A stretch of DNA of 64,000 nt. Origin: JAFGSI01 sp041287425 (GTDB lineage Bacteria; Chloroflexota; Anaerolineae; Anaerolineales; Villigracilaceae). The stretch covers positions 40,250 through 104,249 of the forward strand of contig JBEULG010000037.1 in assembly GCA_041287425.1 (NCBI GenBank), read 5' to 3'. Below the pieces are notes generated by a model that had not been told where the DNA came from, did not search any database, and saw only the letters and a list, made by a program, of their open reading frames with translations. Positions 1 to 7,526 of this stretch are shown here, piece by piece. Both the position numbers and the translations under genes were made by a program. Every line of letters starts with the position of its first letter. Positions within the stretch are counted from its first letter, which is position 1.

Positions 1-98
1 GACTTGCGAATCCGCCACAGCGTCGCCAGCATGTAAATCGAGAGTCCCAGGCTGACGACCGTCAGGGCGACGTAGATCAGATATTGCGACAGGCTCAT
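1..98 (-). CDS. N-terminal fragment of a small membrane protein (runs off the left edge)
   Basis: The minus strand reads from an ATG at 96-98 into an uninterrupted frame to the window edge. About 32 residues are visible, beginning MSLSQYLIYVALTVVSLG and ending with a basic stretch (LWRIRK), the profile of one membrane-spanning helix followed by a positive-inside anchor. A good Shine-Dalgarno (GGGAGGG) lies about 7 bases upstream of the ATG. Too little is present to assign a family. It reads away from the YbaK gene and is next in the same minus-strand direction. Confidence 0.5.
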   Translation of the reverse strand, partial: MSLSQYLIYVALTVVSLGLSIYMLATLWRIRK

Positions 99-151
99 GA
101 CGGCCCTCCCGCCTCAACTATACACGATTTTCCCCTTTTTGTGTTTGCCGC

Positions 152-649
152 TCAGAGCGGCCGGTGCTTGACGGCTGTCACCCGCCCGCCGGTCATTGCC
201 TGCAATTGAGCCGGCGTCAGAGGAAAGACGGCGTTGGGTGTCCCTGCCGCCGCCCACAAGACCTCGTACTGGAGCAGGTCTTCGTCCAGATAGGTTTCCA
301 CCGGCTGCGGGTAGCCCAGCGGCGGTACCCCGCCGATGGCGAAGCCGGTGACGCGGCGCACGAACTCGGCGTCGGCGCGGCCGATGGGTTCGCCGGCGTA
401 CCGGCTGATGACGGCCTCGTCCACCCGATTGGCGCCGCTGGTCAGCACCAGCACCGCTTTGCCGCTGGTCTGGCCGCGAAAAATCAGCGACTTGACGATT
501 TGCCCCAGGCTGCAGCCGACCCGCTCGGCGGCCTCGGCCGAGGTGCGCGTGCTTTCGACGAACTCCACCACCTGGCAGTCGAAGCCACGCGCCCGCAGCA
601 TCTCCTGGACTTTTTGAGCGGAGGGGGTCAGGGTCGTTCGGGTTTCCAT
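152..649 (-). CDS. YbaK/ProX-type aminoacyl-tRNA deacylase
   Basis: A 165-residue single-domain protein of the YbaK/EbsC/ProX family, which hydrolyses misacylated tRNAs in trans (typically Cys-tRNA-Pro or Ala-tRNA-Pro). The family hallmark is visible: a conserved lysine in GQIVKSLIF near residue 50, then VLVLTSGANRVDE and the glycine-rich GFAIGGVPPLG loop near residue 105. I chose METRTT as the start because AGGAGAAGCGTT sits just before it; the same open frame runs on upstream, but there it is only the antisense-shifted shadow of the NUDIX gene. It follows the NUDIX gene by 14 bases, so the two are probably co-transcribed. The exact tRNA substrate cannot be read from sequence. Confidence 0.88.
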   Translation of the reverse strand: METRTTLTPSAQKVQEMLRARGFDCQVVEFVESTRTSAEAAERVGCSLGQIVKSLIFRGQTSGKAVLVLTSGANRVDEAVISRYAGEPIGRADAEFVRRVTGFAIGGVPPLGYPQPVETYLDEDLLQYEVLWAAAGTPNAVFPLTPAQLQAMTGGRVTAVKHRPL

Positions 650-663
650 AACGCTTCTCCTAA

Positions 664-1146
664 TCAACGAATGCAGACTTCGCCGTCCGGGCGCAGGGCG
701 TCGCGGATGCGCTCGGCGTGACCATCGAACAGGTCCATCTGGACGGCCTCTGCGACCGGCCAGAAGCGCACCTCGCTGACCTCCGCGCTGGAACGCATCT
801 GACCGCCCTGATATTCGACCAGGAAATTCAGGGCGACCACCTGGACGCGGTTGCCATCGGGATAGACGATCAGCCGGTCGCGGTTGCTGTACACACCCGT
901 CAGCCGTCTCACGCGGACCTGGAGGCCGGTTTCCTCGCCCACTTCGCGTTCGCAGGCCTCGGCGACCGTCTCGCCCGGCTCGATGCTCCCGCCCGGCAGA
1001 CACCACAGGCCGTTGTCGGTGCGGCGGGTGAGCAGCACCTGCTGGCGGTCGGCGTCGAAGAGGACCGCCGAACACCCCAGCCGGAGCGTTCCCAGGCGGC
1101 CGATTCGCTCGCCGCTCAGCGTGTAGGTCTGACCGGCGGCGCTCAT
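664..1146 (-). CDS. NUDIX hydrolase
   Basis: A 160-residue protein with one NUDIX domain. The Nudix box is complete: GGSIEPGETVAEACEREVGE continues EETGL, matching GX5EX7REUXEEXGU at roughly residues 52-75, so the Mg2+-binding glutamates are intact and the enzyme should hydrolyse a nucleoside diphosphate linked to another moiety. The substrate is not predictable; it could be an ADP-ribose, a damaged nucleotide or another phosphoanhydride. Its ATG overlaps the stop of the nitroreductase gene by four bases (ATGA), indicating translational coupling in a minus-strand operon nitroreductase-NUDIX-YbaK. Confidence 0.9.
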   Translation of the reverse strand: MSAAGQTYTLSGERIGRLGTLRLGCSAVLFDADRQQVLLTRRTDNGLWCLPGGSIEPGETVAEACEREVGEETGLQVRVRRLTGVYSNRDRLIVYPDGNRVQVVALNFLVEYQGGQMRSSAEVSEVRFWPVAEAVQMDLFDGHAERIRDALRPDGEVCIR

Positions 1147-1910
1147 TTCAACCCAAACCCCTGACGTTCGATGGCTGCCCGCAGGTCGGTGCGCACGGCC
1201 TGGGCAACGCGCCTGGCGGAGTGTTCCATCCAGCCGTAATCTTCGATGATGGCCGGCTTGCCGGGGAACGGCACCTGACGGCCGTCATAGATGCCGGTGG
1301 CCCTCATCGTCCGGTCGTATTCAGCCAGGGCCTCGTCTTGGGCGGAGGCATCGTAGCGCTGCCAGTGCAAGATGGCTTTGAGCGGCAGGCGCGGTTTGAC
1401 TTTGGCCGGGCGGGCGGGCCAGCCGACGGTCATGCCGGTGATGGGGAAGGTCAGGCGCGGCAGGCCGAGCATTTCGATGACGGCCTGCGGCTGGTTGCGG
1501 ATCGAGCCGATGTAACAGATGCCCAGCCCCAGCGACTCGGCGGCCAGGGCGGCGTTCTGGGCGGCGATGACGGCGTCGGTGGCGGCGATGAGAAAGGTCT
1601 CCAGGTAGGTGGTCTCCTGGGTGTAGCCGCGCAACTGGCAGGCGCGGTCGAGGCGGGCCAGGTCGGCAATCCAGGCCAGGAAGACCGGCGCTTCGGCGAT
1701 GTGCTTCTGGTTGCCGCACAATTCTGCCATCCGCTGGCGGTCGGCGGGCTCGGTCAGAGCGATCACCGAGTAGGTTTGCAGGTTCGAGGAGGTCGAGGCG
1801 CGTTGTCCGGCGGCGACAATCGTCTCGATCAGCGCGGCAGGCAGCGGGTCGGGTTTGTAGTGCCGCACCGAGGCGTGACGGTGAATCAGGTCGAGGGTGG
1901 CATTTTCCAT
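1143..1910 (-). CDS. NfsA/FRP-type nitroreductase family oxidoreductase
   Basis: A 255-residue flavoprotein of the nitroreductase superfamily, closest in layout to the NADPH-dependent NfsA/FRP branch. Visible marks are the N-terminal RHASVRHYKPDPLP (FMN phosphate binding), the ASTSSNLQTYSVIAL segment and the central AESLGLGICYIGSIRN, followed by GMTVGWPA. The start MENATLDLIHRHA is preferred because GGAGAACTTGCCC precedes it; an in-frame extension of 40 residues lacks family similarity. Members reduce quinones, nitroaromatics or flavins in the cytosol. It is the first gene of the operon with NUDIX and YbaK and follows the aminotransferase after a strong hairpin. Confidence 0.85.
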   Translation of the reverse strand: MENATLDLIHRHASVRHYKPDPLPAALIETIVAAGQRASTSSNLQTYSVIALTEPADRQRMAELCGNQKHIAEAPVFLAWIADLARLDRACQLRGYTQETTYLETFLIAATDAVIAAQNAALAAESLGLGICYIGSIRNQPQAVIEMLGLPRLTFPITGMTVGWPARPAKVKPRLPLKAILHWQRYDASAQDEALAEYDRTMRATGIYDGRQVPFPGKPAIIEDYGWMEHSARRVAQAVRTDLRAAIERQGFGLK

Positions 1911-2032
1911 GGGCAAGTTCTCCGGCGATTGCATGTCGAATAGCAGGGCGAATCTCCACGGGGGACGGGTTTGCCCCTGGGTTTGGATGGGTTCACGACG
2001 AATTGTACGCGCAAAAGCGGGTTTTGTCATAG

Positions 2033-2073
2033 AGCGAAGAACCCGTTCCTGGCGACGGAACGGGTTCTTCGCT
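2033..2073 (-). terminator. 17-bp perfect hairpin downstream of the aminotransferase
   Basis: The arms at 2033-2049 and 2057-2073 are perfect reverse complements around a 7-base loop. It starts 13 bases past the aminotransferase stop codon, as expected for a transcription end or an mRNA 3' stabiliser. The U-run that defines an intrinsic terminator is missing on both sides, so it may rely on the strength of the stem or be a barrier element. Confidence 0.6.
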
Positions 2074-2085
2074 CGCGACCAGCCG

Positions 2086-3312
2086 TTATCGCTTGAGGAC
2101 CAGTTCCTTGAGCACGTTGCCCAGGCGGGTAATGCCCTCGCGGATGTCGTCGGGGTTGGAGTAGGAGAAGTTGATGCGCATGGTGTTCTCGCCGCCGCCG
2201 TTCGGATGGAAGGGGCCGCCGGGGACGAAGGCCACTTTGTACTCGATGGCTCTTTTCAGCACTTCGGCTGCGTCCATGCCTTCTGGCAAGATGCCCCACA
2301 GGAACATGCCGCCCTCCGGCCGGGTCCAGCGCACCTCGGAGGGGAAGACCTCCTCCATCATTTCGAGCATGACATCGCGGCGCTCTTTGTAGGTGGCGCG
2401 GATGACCTTGACGTGTTCGTCCAGGAAGCCGCCTTTGCCCACCTCGTAGGCGACCACTTGATTGAAGGTCGCGGTGTGCAGGTCGGCGGCTTGCTTGGAC
2501 TGCACCAGTTTACGGATGACCTCCTTGGGCGCAATTACCCACGCCAGGCGCAGGCCGGGGGCCAGTAGTTTGGAGAAGGTGCTCATGTAGATGACGTTGC
2601 CGCTGTAGGTGTGGCCATTATTGCCCTGGTGCTGGCTGTCCACCATGACGACCGAGGGCAGGTGTTCGCCCTCATAGCGCAACTGGCCGTAGGGGTCGTC
2701 CTCGATGATCGGCACGCCGTAACGGTCGGCCAGTTCCACCAGTTGTTTGCGGCGTTCGAGCGCCAGGGTCGTGCCGGTCGGATTTTGGAAGTTGGGCAGG
2801 ACGTAAATGAATTTGGGGCCGATGCGCAGGGCCTTTTCGAGTTCGTCCACGATCATGCCGTGTTCATCGGAGGGGACGGAGATGTACTGCGCCCCGTAGG
2901 CGTTCCAGGCCTGGATGGCTCCCAGATAAGTGGGCGATTCGACCACGATGTGATCGCCTTGATTGATGAAGACCCGCCCGATGAAATCGAGCGCCTGCTG
3001 AGACCCGGAGGTAATCAGAATGTTATCGGGGTCCACGTTGACGCTGTAGCGGGCGGTGTGGCGGGCAATCATTTCTCGCAGCGGGCGATAGCCCTCGGTG
3101 GTGCTATATTGCAGCGCTTGCGCCCCCATGGTTTCGAGGACGACATTGCAGGCCTCCTGGAATTTCTGGACCGGGAAGACTTCGGGGGCCGGCAGACCGC
3201 CAGCGAAGGAAATGATGTCCGGCTGTTCGGTCAACTTGAGAAGTTCGCGGATGACAGAACTGCCCATGCGCTTGGTGCGGTTCGCATAGCGATACTCCCA
3301 GGGTGTTTCCAT
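2086..3312 (-). CDS. Fold-type I PLP aminotransferase, LysN/2-aminoadipate-like
   Basis: A 408-residue class I/II aminotransferase of the MocR-related, LysN-like branch. It contains SFAGGLPAPEVFP at the N-terminus, ITSGSQQALD, the PLP-ring contact NFQNPTG, EDDPYGQLRYEG and the Schiff-base lysine in STFSKLLAPGLRLAW, with RINFSYSN near the C-terminus. Members transaminate 2-aminoadipate, leucine, aromatic or kynurenine substrates, so a role in branched-chain or lysine metabolism is plausible but not proven. METPWEY was chosen as start because AAGGAGATAGA lies immediately upstream. Directly before that site sits an intrinsic terminator preceded by a Leu-rich leader ORF, which suggests attenuation by leucine-tRNA supply. 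No partner gene of a pathway is adjacent. Confidence 0.85.
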   Translation of the reverse strand: METPWEYRYANRTKRMGSSVIRELLKLTEQPDIISFAGGLPAPEVFPVQKFQEACNVVLETMGAQALQYSTTEGYRPLREMIARHTARYSVNVDPDNILITSGSQQALDFIGRVFINQGDHIVVESPTYLGAIQAWNAYGAQYISVPSDEHGMIVDELEKALRIGPKFIYVLPNFQNPTGTTLALERRKQLVELADRYGVPIIEDDPYGQLRYEGEHLPSVVMVDSQHQGNNGHTYSGNVIYMSTFSKLLAPGLRLAWVIAPKEVIRKLVQSKQAADLHTATFNQVVAYEVGKGGFLDEHVKVIRATYKERRDVMLEMMEEVFPSEVRWTRPEGGMFLWGILPEGMDAAEVLKRAIEYKVAFVPGGPFHPNGGGENTMRINFSYSNPDDIREGITRLGNVLKELVLKR

Positions 3313-3341
3313 TCTATCTCCTTTGGTGCGGTATTTTGGAC

Positions 3342-3374
3342 AAAAAACCTGGCAGGTACACTTCACCTACCAGG
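3342..3374 (-). terminator. Intrinsic terminator in the leader of the aminotransferase gene
   Basis: On the minus strand CCTGGTAGGT pairs with ACCTGCCAGG (10 bp, one G-U) around a 7-base loop and is followed by six T residues. The hairpin lies between a leader ORF and the aminotransferase ribosome-binding site, so termination here would prevent expression. A competing but weak 4-bp pairing (AGGC at 3383-3386 with GCCT at 3372-3375) would open its 5' arm. Confidence 0.75.
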
Positions 3375-3392
3375 CTTTGTTGGCCTTTTTGG

Positions 3393-3440
3393 TCATCGCA
3401 ACAGGATGCCTAAGCGAAACAGACCGTGTAGTTTGGTCAT
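3393..3440 (-). CDS. Candidate leucine-rich leader peptide
   Basis: A 15-codon ORF translates to MTKLHGLFRLGILLR. Five of 15 residues are leucine, plus one isoleucine, and the Leu codons are CTA, CTG, TTA, CTG and TTG, including A-ending codons that look uncommon in neighbouring genes. It stops 19 bases before the terminator stem that precedes the aminotransferase. AAGGA lies upstream of the ATG, but if the proposed promoter is right the transcript starts only a few bases before the ATG. The arrangement mirrors classical amino-acid attenuators; function is inferred. Confidence 0.6.
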   Translation of the reverse strand: MTKLHGLFRLGILLR

Positions 3441-3449
3441 TGCTTCCTT

Positions 3450-3478
3450 ATCTTACCGACTCTGGCGGCGAAATGCAA
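3450..3478 (-). promoter_or_regulatory. Possible promoter of the leader/aminotransferase transcript
   Basis: Minus-strand TTGCAT and TAAGAT are separated by 17 bases, a moderate sigma-70-type match. The predicted start falls about three bases before the leader-peptide ATG. The match alone is weak; the spacing and placement support it. Confidence 0.4.
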
Positions 3479-3530
3479 GATAAATCATCGTTGCAGGAAC
3501 ATGACACCTGTCATGATTTTGCTTCGAAGT

Positions 3531-3692
3531 TGCTCTGTTGCAAACATTGGTTATCGTGTCACTGCGAGCGCAGCAGCCTGCCCAGAGCGAAGCGAAGGGA
3601 AGCAGTCTCCTCGCTTGGCAGGAGATTGCTTCGGCGGCTACGCCGCCTCGCAAAGACACTGAAATGAGATTTTGACTCCTTGCAACAGAGCC
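3531..3692. mobile_element. MITE-like element, 162 bp, with terminal inverted repeats and a 9-bp direct repeat
   Basis: The ends TGCTCTGTTGCAA and TTGCAACAGAGCC are inverted repeats (12 of 13 matching) and the element is flanked on both sides by CTTCGAAGT (3522-3530 and 3693-3701), the expected target-site duplication. It has no coding capacity. Its last 31 bp recur exactly, inverted, at 39833-39863. The ends resemble those of IS6-type elements, but a 9-bp duplication would be atypical for that family. It fills most of the stretch between the aminotransferase leader and alr. Confidence 0.65.
3556..3659. repeat. REP-like palindrome nested in the MITE-like element
   Basis: GTGTCACTGCGAG at the left and CTCGCAAAGACAC at the right form imperfect inverted ends of a 104-bp repeat containing further inner complementary segments such as GGAGATTGCTTCGGCGGC. 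It belongs to the same GTCATTGCGAG-ended family as the copy at 54726-54811, so the family is dispersed here. Confidence 0.6.
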
Positions 3693-3705
3693 CTTCGAAG
3701 TCCTT

Positions 3706-3743
3706 GAAGAAGCCGTTCGCCAGGAGGAAACGGTTTCTTCTTT
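3706..3743 (+). terminator. Terminator-like hairpin upstream of alr
   Basis: GAAGAAGCCGTT pairs with AACGGTTTCTTC (12 bp with one G-U) around an 11-base loop and is followed by TTT. It lies 38 bases before the alr start and has no obvious gene to terminate on the plus strand, so it may insulate alr from read-through or end antisense transcription. Confidence 0.4.
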
Positions 3744-3768
3744 GCCGGTCAACTGCCGTCAAATCGGG

Positions 3769-3774
3769 TAGAAT
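3769..3774 (+). promoter_or_regulatory. -10 box (TAGAAT) of alr, suggesting a leaderless mRNA
   Basis: TAGAAT lies seven bases before the alr ATG, so transcription would begin at or next to the start codon. No Shine-Dalgarno is visible before this ATG, which agrees with leaderless translation. A clear -35 box is not evident. Confidence 0.5.
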
Positions 3775-3781
3775 AGCGTCC

Positions 3782-4942
3782 ATGCGCATCAACGAAGCCA
3801 CGATTGCCGATGACGAGGGCGTGCGCGCCACCTGGGCCGAGGTCGATCTCGGTCGGCTGCGGGCGAATCTGGAAGCCATCCGGGCCTGGGTGCGTCCTGC
3901 CAAGGTGATGCCCATTCTCAAGGCCAATGCCTATGGGCACGGCCTGGCGGAGGTGGCGAAGTTCCTCTCGCCGCTGGTCGATTACATTGGCGTGGCGGTG
4001 CTGGAGGAGGGGATTTTGTTGCGGCGGCTGGGCGTACGCGCCCCCATCCTGGTGCTGGGCGGAATCTGGGGTGACCAGATTCCCAAATACCTGGAATACG
4101 ATTTGACTCTGACGGCGCCTTCGGTCGAGCGCCTGGAACAAATCGACGCGGTTGCCCAACAGATGGGTGTGCGGGCCAGGGTGCATCTTAAGATTGATAC
4201 CGGCATGGAACGCATCGGCGTCCACTATTACAATGCTTACACCTTGCAGGAGGCGGCTGTCCGCTGTTGCCGCAACGTGGAGGTGGAGGGCATTTTTTCC
4301 CACTTCGCCAACGCCGACGCCGCCGATTTGAGTCACGCCCGCCTGCAACTCGAACGCTTCGAGGAGGTGCTGCATTTCTATGAGCAGCATTCGCTGCCCA
4401 TGCCTCCCTTGCGCCACATGGCCAACTCGGCGGCCCTGCTGCGACTACCGGAAAGCCACTACGACATGGTCCGGCCGGGGATTTTGCTCTACGGCGTGTA
4501 CCCCTCCCCGCATGTGCCGCGCCGGCTCGAGGTCCGGCCGGCGCTGGCGTGGAAGTCGCGGGTCGTCTATTTCAAGGTGGTCCAGGCGGGGCATCCGGTC
4601 AGTTACGGTTCCACCTGGCAGTCCGACCATCCGGTGCGGGTGGTGACGGTGCCGGTCGGTTACGGGGATGGCTATTTCCGTAGCATGTCGAACCGCGCCC
4701 AGGTGTTGATTCGCGGCCGCCGCTATCCCCAGGTCGGGCGGATTTGCATGGACCAGATGATGGTCAACATCGAATCCGATTCGGCGTACAATGGGGACGA
4801 GGTGATCTTGCTGGGCGAGGCCGACGGCGAACGGATTACGGCTGACGATTTGGCCGAATGGGCCGGCACCATCCCCTACGAAGTTCTTACCAACATCAAC
4901 ACGCGCGTCCCGCGCATTTATTTGCAGGATTCGAACGCATGA
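3782..4942 (+). CDS. alr: Alanine racemase
   Basis: A 386-residue PLP enzyme that interconverts L- and D-alanine for peptidoglycan. The PLP lysine is in PILKANAYGHGL near residue 43, and HLKIDTGMERIG, SHFANAD, HMANSAALLRLP, VRPGILLYG and the C-terminal GRICMDQMMVNI (with the catalytic tyrosine region VSYGSTW before it) are all present. The start at MRINEAT is supported by a TAGAAT -10 box seven bases upstream; an open extension of 34 residues is unlike the family. It overlaps lspA by four bases, opening a cell-envelope operon alr-lspA-rluD-like-threonine aldolase. Confidence 0.95.
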   Translation: MRINEATIADDEGVRATWAEVDLGRLRANLEAIRAWVRPAKVMPILKANAYGHGLAEVAKFLSPLVDYIGVAVLEEGILLRRLGVRAPILVLGGIWGDQIPKYLEYDLTLTAPSVERLEQIDAVAQQMGVRARVHLKIDTGMERIGVHYYNAYTLQEAAVRCCRNVEVEGIFSHFANADAADLSHARLQLERFEEVLHFYEQHSLPMPPLRHMANSAALLRLPESHYDMVRPGILLYGVYPSPHVPRRLEVRPALAWKSRVVYFKVVQAGHPVSYGSTWQSDHPVRVVTVPVGYGDGYFRSMSNRAQVLIRGRRYPQVGRICMDQMMVNIESDSAYNGDEVILLGEADGERITADDLAEWAGTIPYEVLTNINTRVPRIYLQDSNA

Positions 4943-5547
4943 ATACATCCGCCTCCCCCGTTGAAATGACCCGCTTTGAGGCTGCTTGGAAGAAGGTCAT
5001 CTCCTTTTTCCGCCGGCATGGAGCGGCGTACTTGTTCCTCTTTGCGATTGCCGGTGCCTCGGTGGGCCTCGATCAATGGACGAAAGAGTGGGTGCGCACC
5101 CACATTCCGCTGGGCGGCGATTGGCTGCCGCCCGGCCTGGAATGGCTGCTGCCGTATGCGCGTATCCGTCACTGGTACAACACCGGCTCGGCCTTTGGCT
5201 TTTTCAAAGACGGCAGCCTGCTCTTCATGATGCTGGCCATCATCGTCTCGACCGCCATCGTCTATCTCTTCTGGCGGGTGCCGCGTCAGGAGTGGTATTT
5301 GCGGGTTGCGCTCGGTTTGCAACTGGGCGGGGCGCTCGGCAACCTGATCGACCGGTTGCGCTTCGACGGGCGGGTGACGGATTTCATTTCGGTCGGCGAA
5401 TTCGCCGTCTTCAACATCGCCGATTCTTCGATTACGCTCGGCGTGGTGATTCTGGCGCTGGGCGTCTATCTGCGCGAGCGGGCGCTGCAGAAGGCCCGCC
5501 GCCCGTTGGATGAACCTTCGTGGGCGGAAATCGTCGAGGAGGAATGA
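4939..5547 (+). CDS. lspA: Lipoprotein signal peptidase (signal peptidase II)
   Basis: A 202-residue polytopic membrane aspartic protease that cleaves signal peptides from diacylglyceryl-modified prolipoproteins. The two catalytic-region motifs are present: GNLIDRLRFDGRVTDFI (first Asp region) and FAVFNIADSSITLG (second Asp), with the substrate-site NTGSAFGFF before them. It carries a cytoplasmic extension of about 30 residues at the N-terminus compared with common LspA proteins. The ATG overlaps the alr stop (ATGA), and its own stop overlaps the next start in the same way. It partners functionally with Lgt, encoded at 19.5 kb. Confidence 0.95.
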   Translation: MNTSASPVEMTRFEAAWKKVISFFRRHGAAYLFLFAIAGASVGLDQWTKEWVRTHIPLGGDWLPPGLEWLLPYARIRHWYNTGSAFGFFKDGSLLFMMLAIIVSTAIVYLFWRVPRQEWYLRVALGLQLGGALGNLIDRLRFDGRVTDFISVGEFAVFNIADSSITLGVVILALGVYLRERALQKARRPLDEPSWAEIVEEE

Positions 5548-6473
5548 GCGACCGGCTGGAGACTTTTACGTTTGCGGGGCCGCAGCCCGAACGCCTGGAC
5601 GTTTTCCTGACCGCCTGCCTGCCGGAATTTTCCCGCGCCCGCCTGCAGGGGCTGATTCGCGACGGCTTCGTGCGCGTCGACGGGCGCGTGGTCGTCAAGG
5701 CCGGGCGGGACCTCGAGCCGGGGGCGCGCCTCGAGGTGCGCATCCCTCCGCCCGCGCCGAGCGGCCTGACGGCAGAAAACATTCCGCTGACGGTCATCTT
5801 CGAGAACCAGGATGTGCTGATTGTGGACAAGCCGGCCGGGATGGTCGTCCACCCCTCGCCGGGGCATGAACGCGGCACGCTGGTCCATGCTGCCCTGGGG
5901 CATGCCCCCGAACTGGAGGGCGTCGGCGGCGAGGAGCGTCCCGGCATCGTCCACCGCCTGGACAAGGAAACCTCCGGCCTTATTCTGATTGCCAAGAACG
6001 AACGCGCCCATCGCTGGCTGCAGGATCAATTCCGCGACCGGCGGGTGGAGAAAGTCTATCTGGCGCTGGTGGATGGCGCCCCGCCGACGCCGGCCGGGCG
6101 GGTGGAGGCGCCCCTCGGCCGGAGCGCCACCCACCGCAAGTTGATGGCGGTCGTTCCGCCCGGCAAGGGGCGCGAGGCAATCAGCGAGTACCGCACGCTG
6201 GAGCGGTTTGGGCGTCACACTTTGCTGGAGGTCCGGCCGCACACCGGCCGCACGCACCAGATTCGCGTCCACCTGGCCTTTCTGGGCTGTCCGGTGGCCG
6301 GGGATACAATCTATGGACGGCGCAAGCCCACGTTGCCGCTGGCGCGCCACTTTTTGCACGCCTACCGGCTGACGATTACGCTGCCGGGCGAAGAACAGGC
6401 GCGCACCTTTGAGGTGCCCCTGCCGGCCGAGTTACAGGCTGTTTTGGAGCAGTTGCGTCAATCTCAGGAGTGA
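5544..6473 (+). CDS. RluA/RluD-family pseudouridine synthase
   Basis: A 309-residue protein with an N-terminal S4 RNA-binding domain (about residues 10-70, ERLDVFLTACLPEFSRARLQ) and a pseudouridine synthase domain carrying the catalytic aspartate in GIVHRLDKETSGL, followed by VEKVYLAL and RTHQIRVHLAF. It should isomerise uridines in ribosomal RNA; RluD-type enzymes act on 23S rRNA helix 69, but the RNA target cannot be assigned here. The ATG overlaps the lspA stop, a conserved lspA-rluD arrangement in many bacteria. Confidence 0.92.
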   Translation: MSDRLETFTFAGPQPERLDVFLTACLPEFSRARLQGLIRDGFVRVDGRVVVKAGRDLEPGARLEVRIPPPAPSGLTAENIPLTVIFENQDVLIVDKPAGMVVHPSPGHERGTLVHAALGHAPELEGVGGEERPGIVHRLDKETSGLILIAKNERAHRWLQDQFRDRRVEKVYLALVDGAPPTPAGRVEAPLGRSATHRKLMAVVPPGKGREAISEYRTLERFGRHTLLEVRPHTGRTHQIRVHLAFLGCPVAGDTIYGRRKPTLPLARHFLHAYRLTITLPGEEQARTFEVPLPAELQAVLEQLRQSQE

Positions 6474-6476
6474 AGC

Positions 6477-7526
6477 ATGAAGTTTGTGGATTTGCGTTCC
6501 GATACCGTCACCCAGCCCACGCCAGCCATGCGCGACGCGATAGCCCGCGCCGAGGTCGGCGACGATGTGTACGGCGAGGACCCGACCGTCAACCGCTTGC
6601 AGGAGATGGCGGCGGCTATGCTGGGCAAGGAGGCGGCTCTGTTCGTGGCCTCGGGGACGATGGGCAACCTGGTGGCCATGCTGACCCATTGCGGCCGCGG
6701 CGACGAGGTCATTCTGGGCGACAAGGCCCACACCTTCCTGTTCGAGGCCGGCGGCATTTCGGCGCTGGGCGGCGTGCATTCCTGTCAATTGCCCAATCAG
6801 CCCGATGGTTCGCTGGCGCTGGCCGACATTGAGGCCGCCATCCGCCCAGACGACGTCCATGCGCCCGTCAGCCGGCTGGTTTGCCTGGAAAACACCCATA
6901 ATCGCTGCGGCGGCACATTCCAGACGGTGGAATACACCCGCGCCGCAGCCGACCTGGCTCATGCCCGCGGCCTGGCCGTTCATCTGGATGGGGCGCGGCT
7001 GTTCCATGCCGCCGCCGCCCTGGGAGTGACGGCGAGTGAATTGGCCGCGCCGGTCGATTCGGTTACGTTTTGTTTGAGCAAGGGGTTGTGCGCGCCGGTG
7101 GGGTCGGTGTTGTGCGGCTCGGCCGATTTCATCCGCAAGGCGCGCCGCGTCCGCAAATTGTTGGGCGGCGGGATGCGCCAGGCCGGGATTCTGGCGGCGG
7201 CCGGCATCGTCGCCCTCGAGACGATGGTCGAACGCCTGGGCGAGGACCACGCCCGCGCCCGGCGGCTGGCGGAGGCCCTGGCGGCGATTCCCGGCCTGAG
7301 ACTGCCGCTGGGGATGCCGGCGACGAACATGGTCTTTGTCGCCCTGGAAGCCTCCTGCCCGCTTTCGGCGGACGAGGCGGCGAGGCGGCTGCGCGCCCGC
7401 GGCGTGCTGGTCGGCGTGACCGGGCCGCGCCAGTTTCGTCTGGTGACTCACTATTGGGTGGATGAGGCCGGCGTCGGCCGGGCGGTCGAGGCGTTCAGGG
7501 ACGTTCTGGCCGGGGCTGATGCTTAG
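6477..7526 (+). CDS. ltaE: Low-specificity L-threonine aldolase
   Basis: A 349-residue PLP enzyme cleaving L-threonine or L-allo-threonine to glycine and acetaldehyde. Diagnostic segments are VDLRSDTVTQPTPAMR, VGDDVYGEDPTVN, ASGTMGN, the aspartate in LDGARLFHAA and the Schiff-base lysine in TFCLSKGLCAPVGS. AGGAGTGAAGC precedes the ATG. It is the last gene of the alr operon and its 3' end overlaps the end of the convergent GGDEF gene by 32 bases. Confidence 0.93.
   Translation: MKFVDLRSDTVTQPTPAMRDAIARAEVGDDVYGEDPTVNRLQEMAAAMLGKEAALFVASGTMGNLVAMLTHCGRGDEVILGDKAHTFLFEAGGISALGGVHSCQLPNQPDGSLALADIEAAIRPDDVHAPVSRLVCLENTHNRCGGTFQTVEYTRAAADLAHARGLAVHLDGARLFHAAAALGVTASELAAPVDSVTFCLSKGLCAPVGSVLCGSADFIRKARRVRKLLGGGMRQAGILAAAGIVALETMVERLGEDHARARRLAEALAAIPGLRLPLGMPATNMVFVALEASCPLSADEAARRLRARGVLVGVTGPRQFRLVTHYWVDEAGVGRAVEAFRDVLAGADA

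Noticed and set aside
152..1075. A 307-residue frame that could suggest a fusion of a long N-terminal domain to the YbaK-type protein
   Set aside because: Its first 142 residues are the NUDIX gene read in another frame (Arg/Pro-rich, no family likeness), and a good ribosome-binding site precedes the internal METRTT start.
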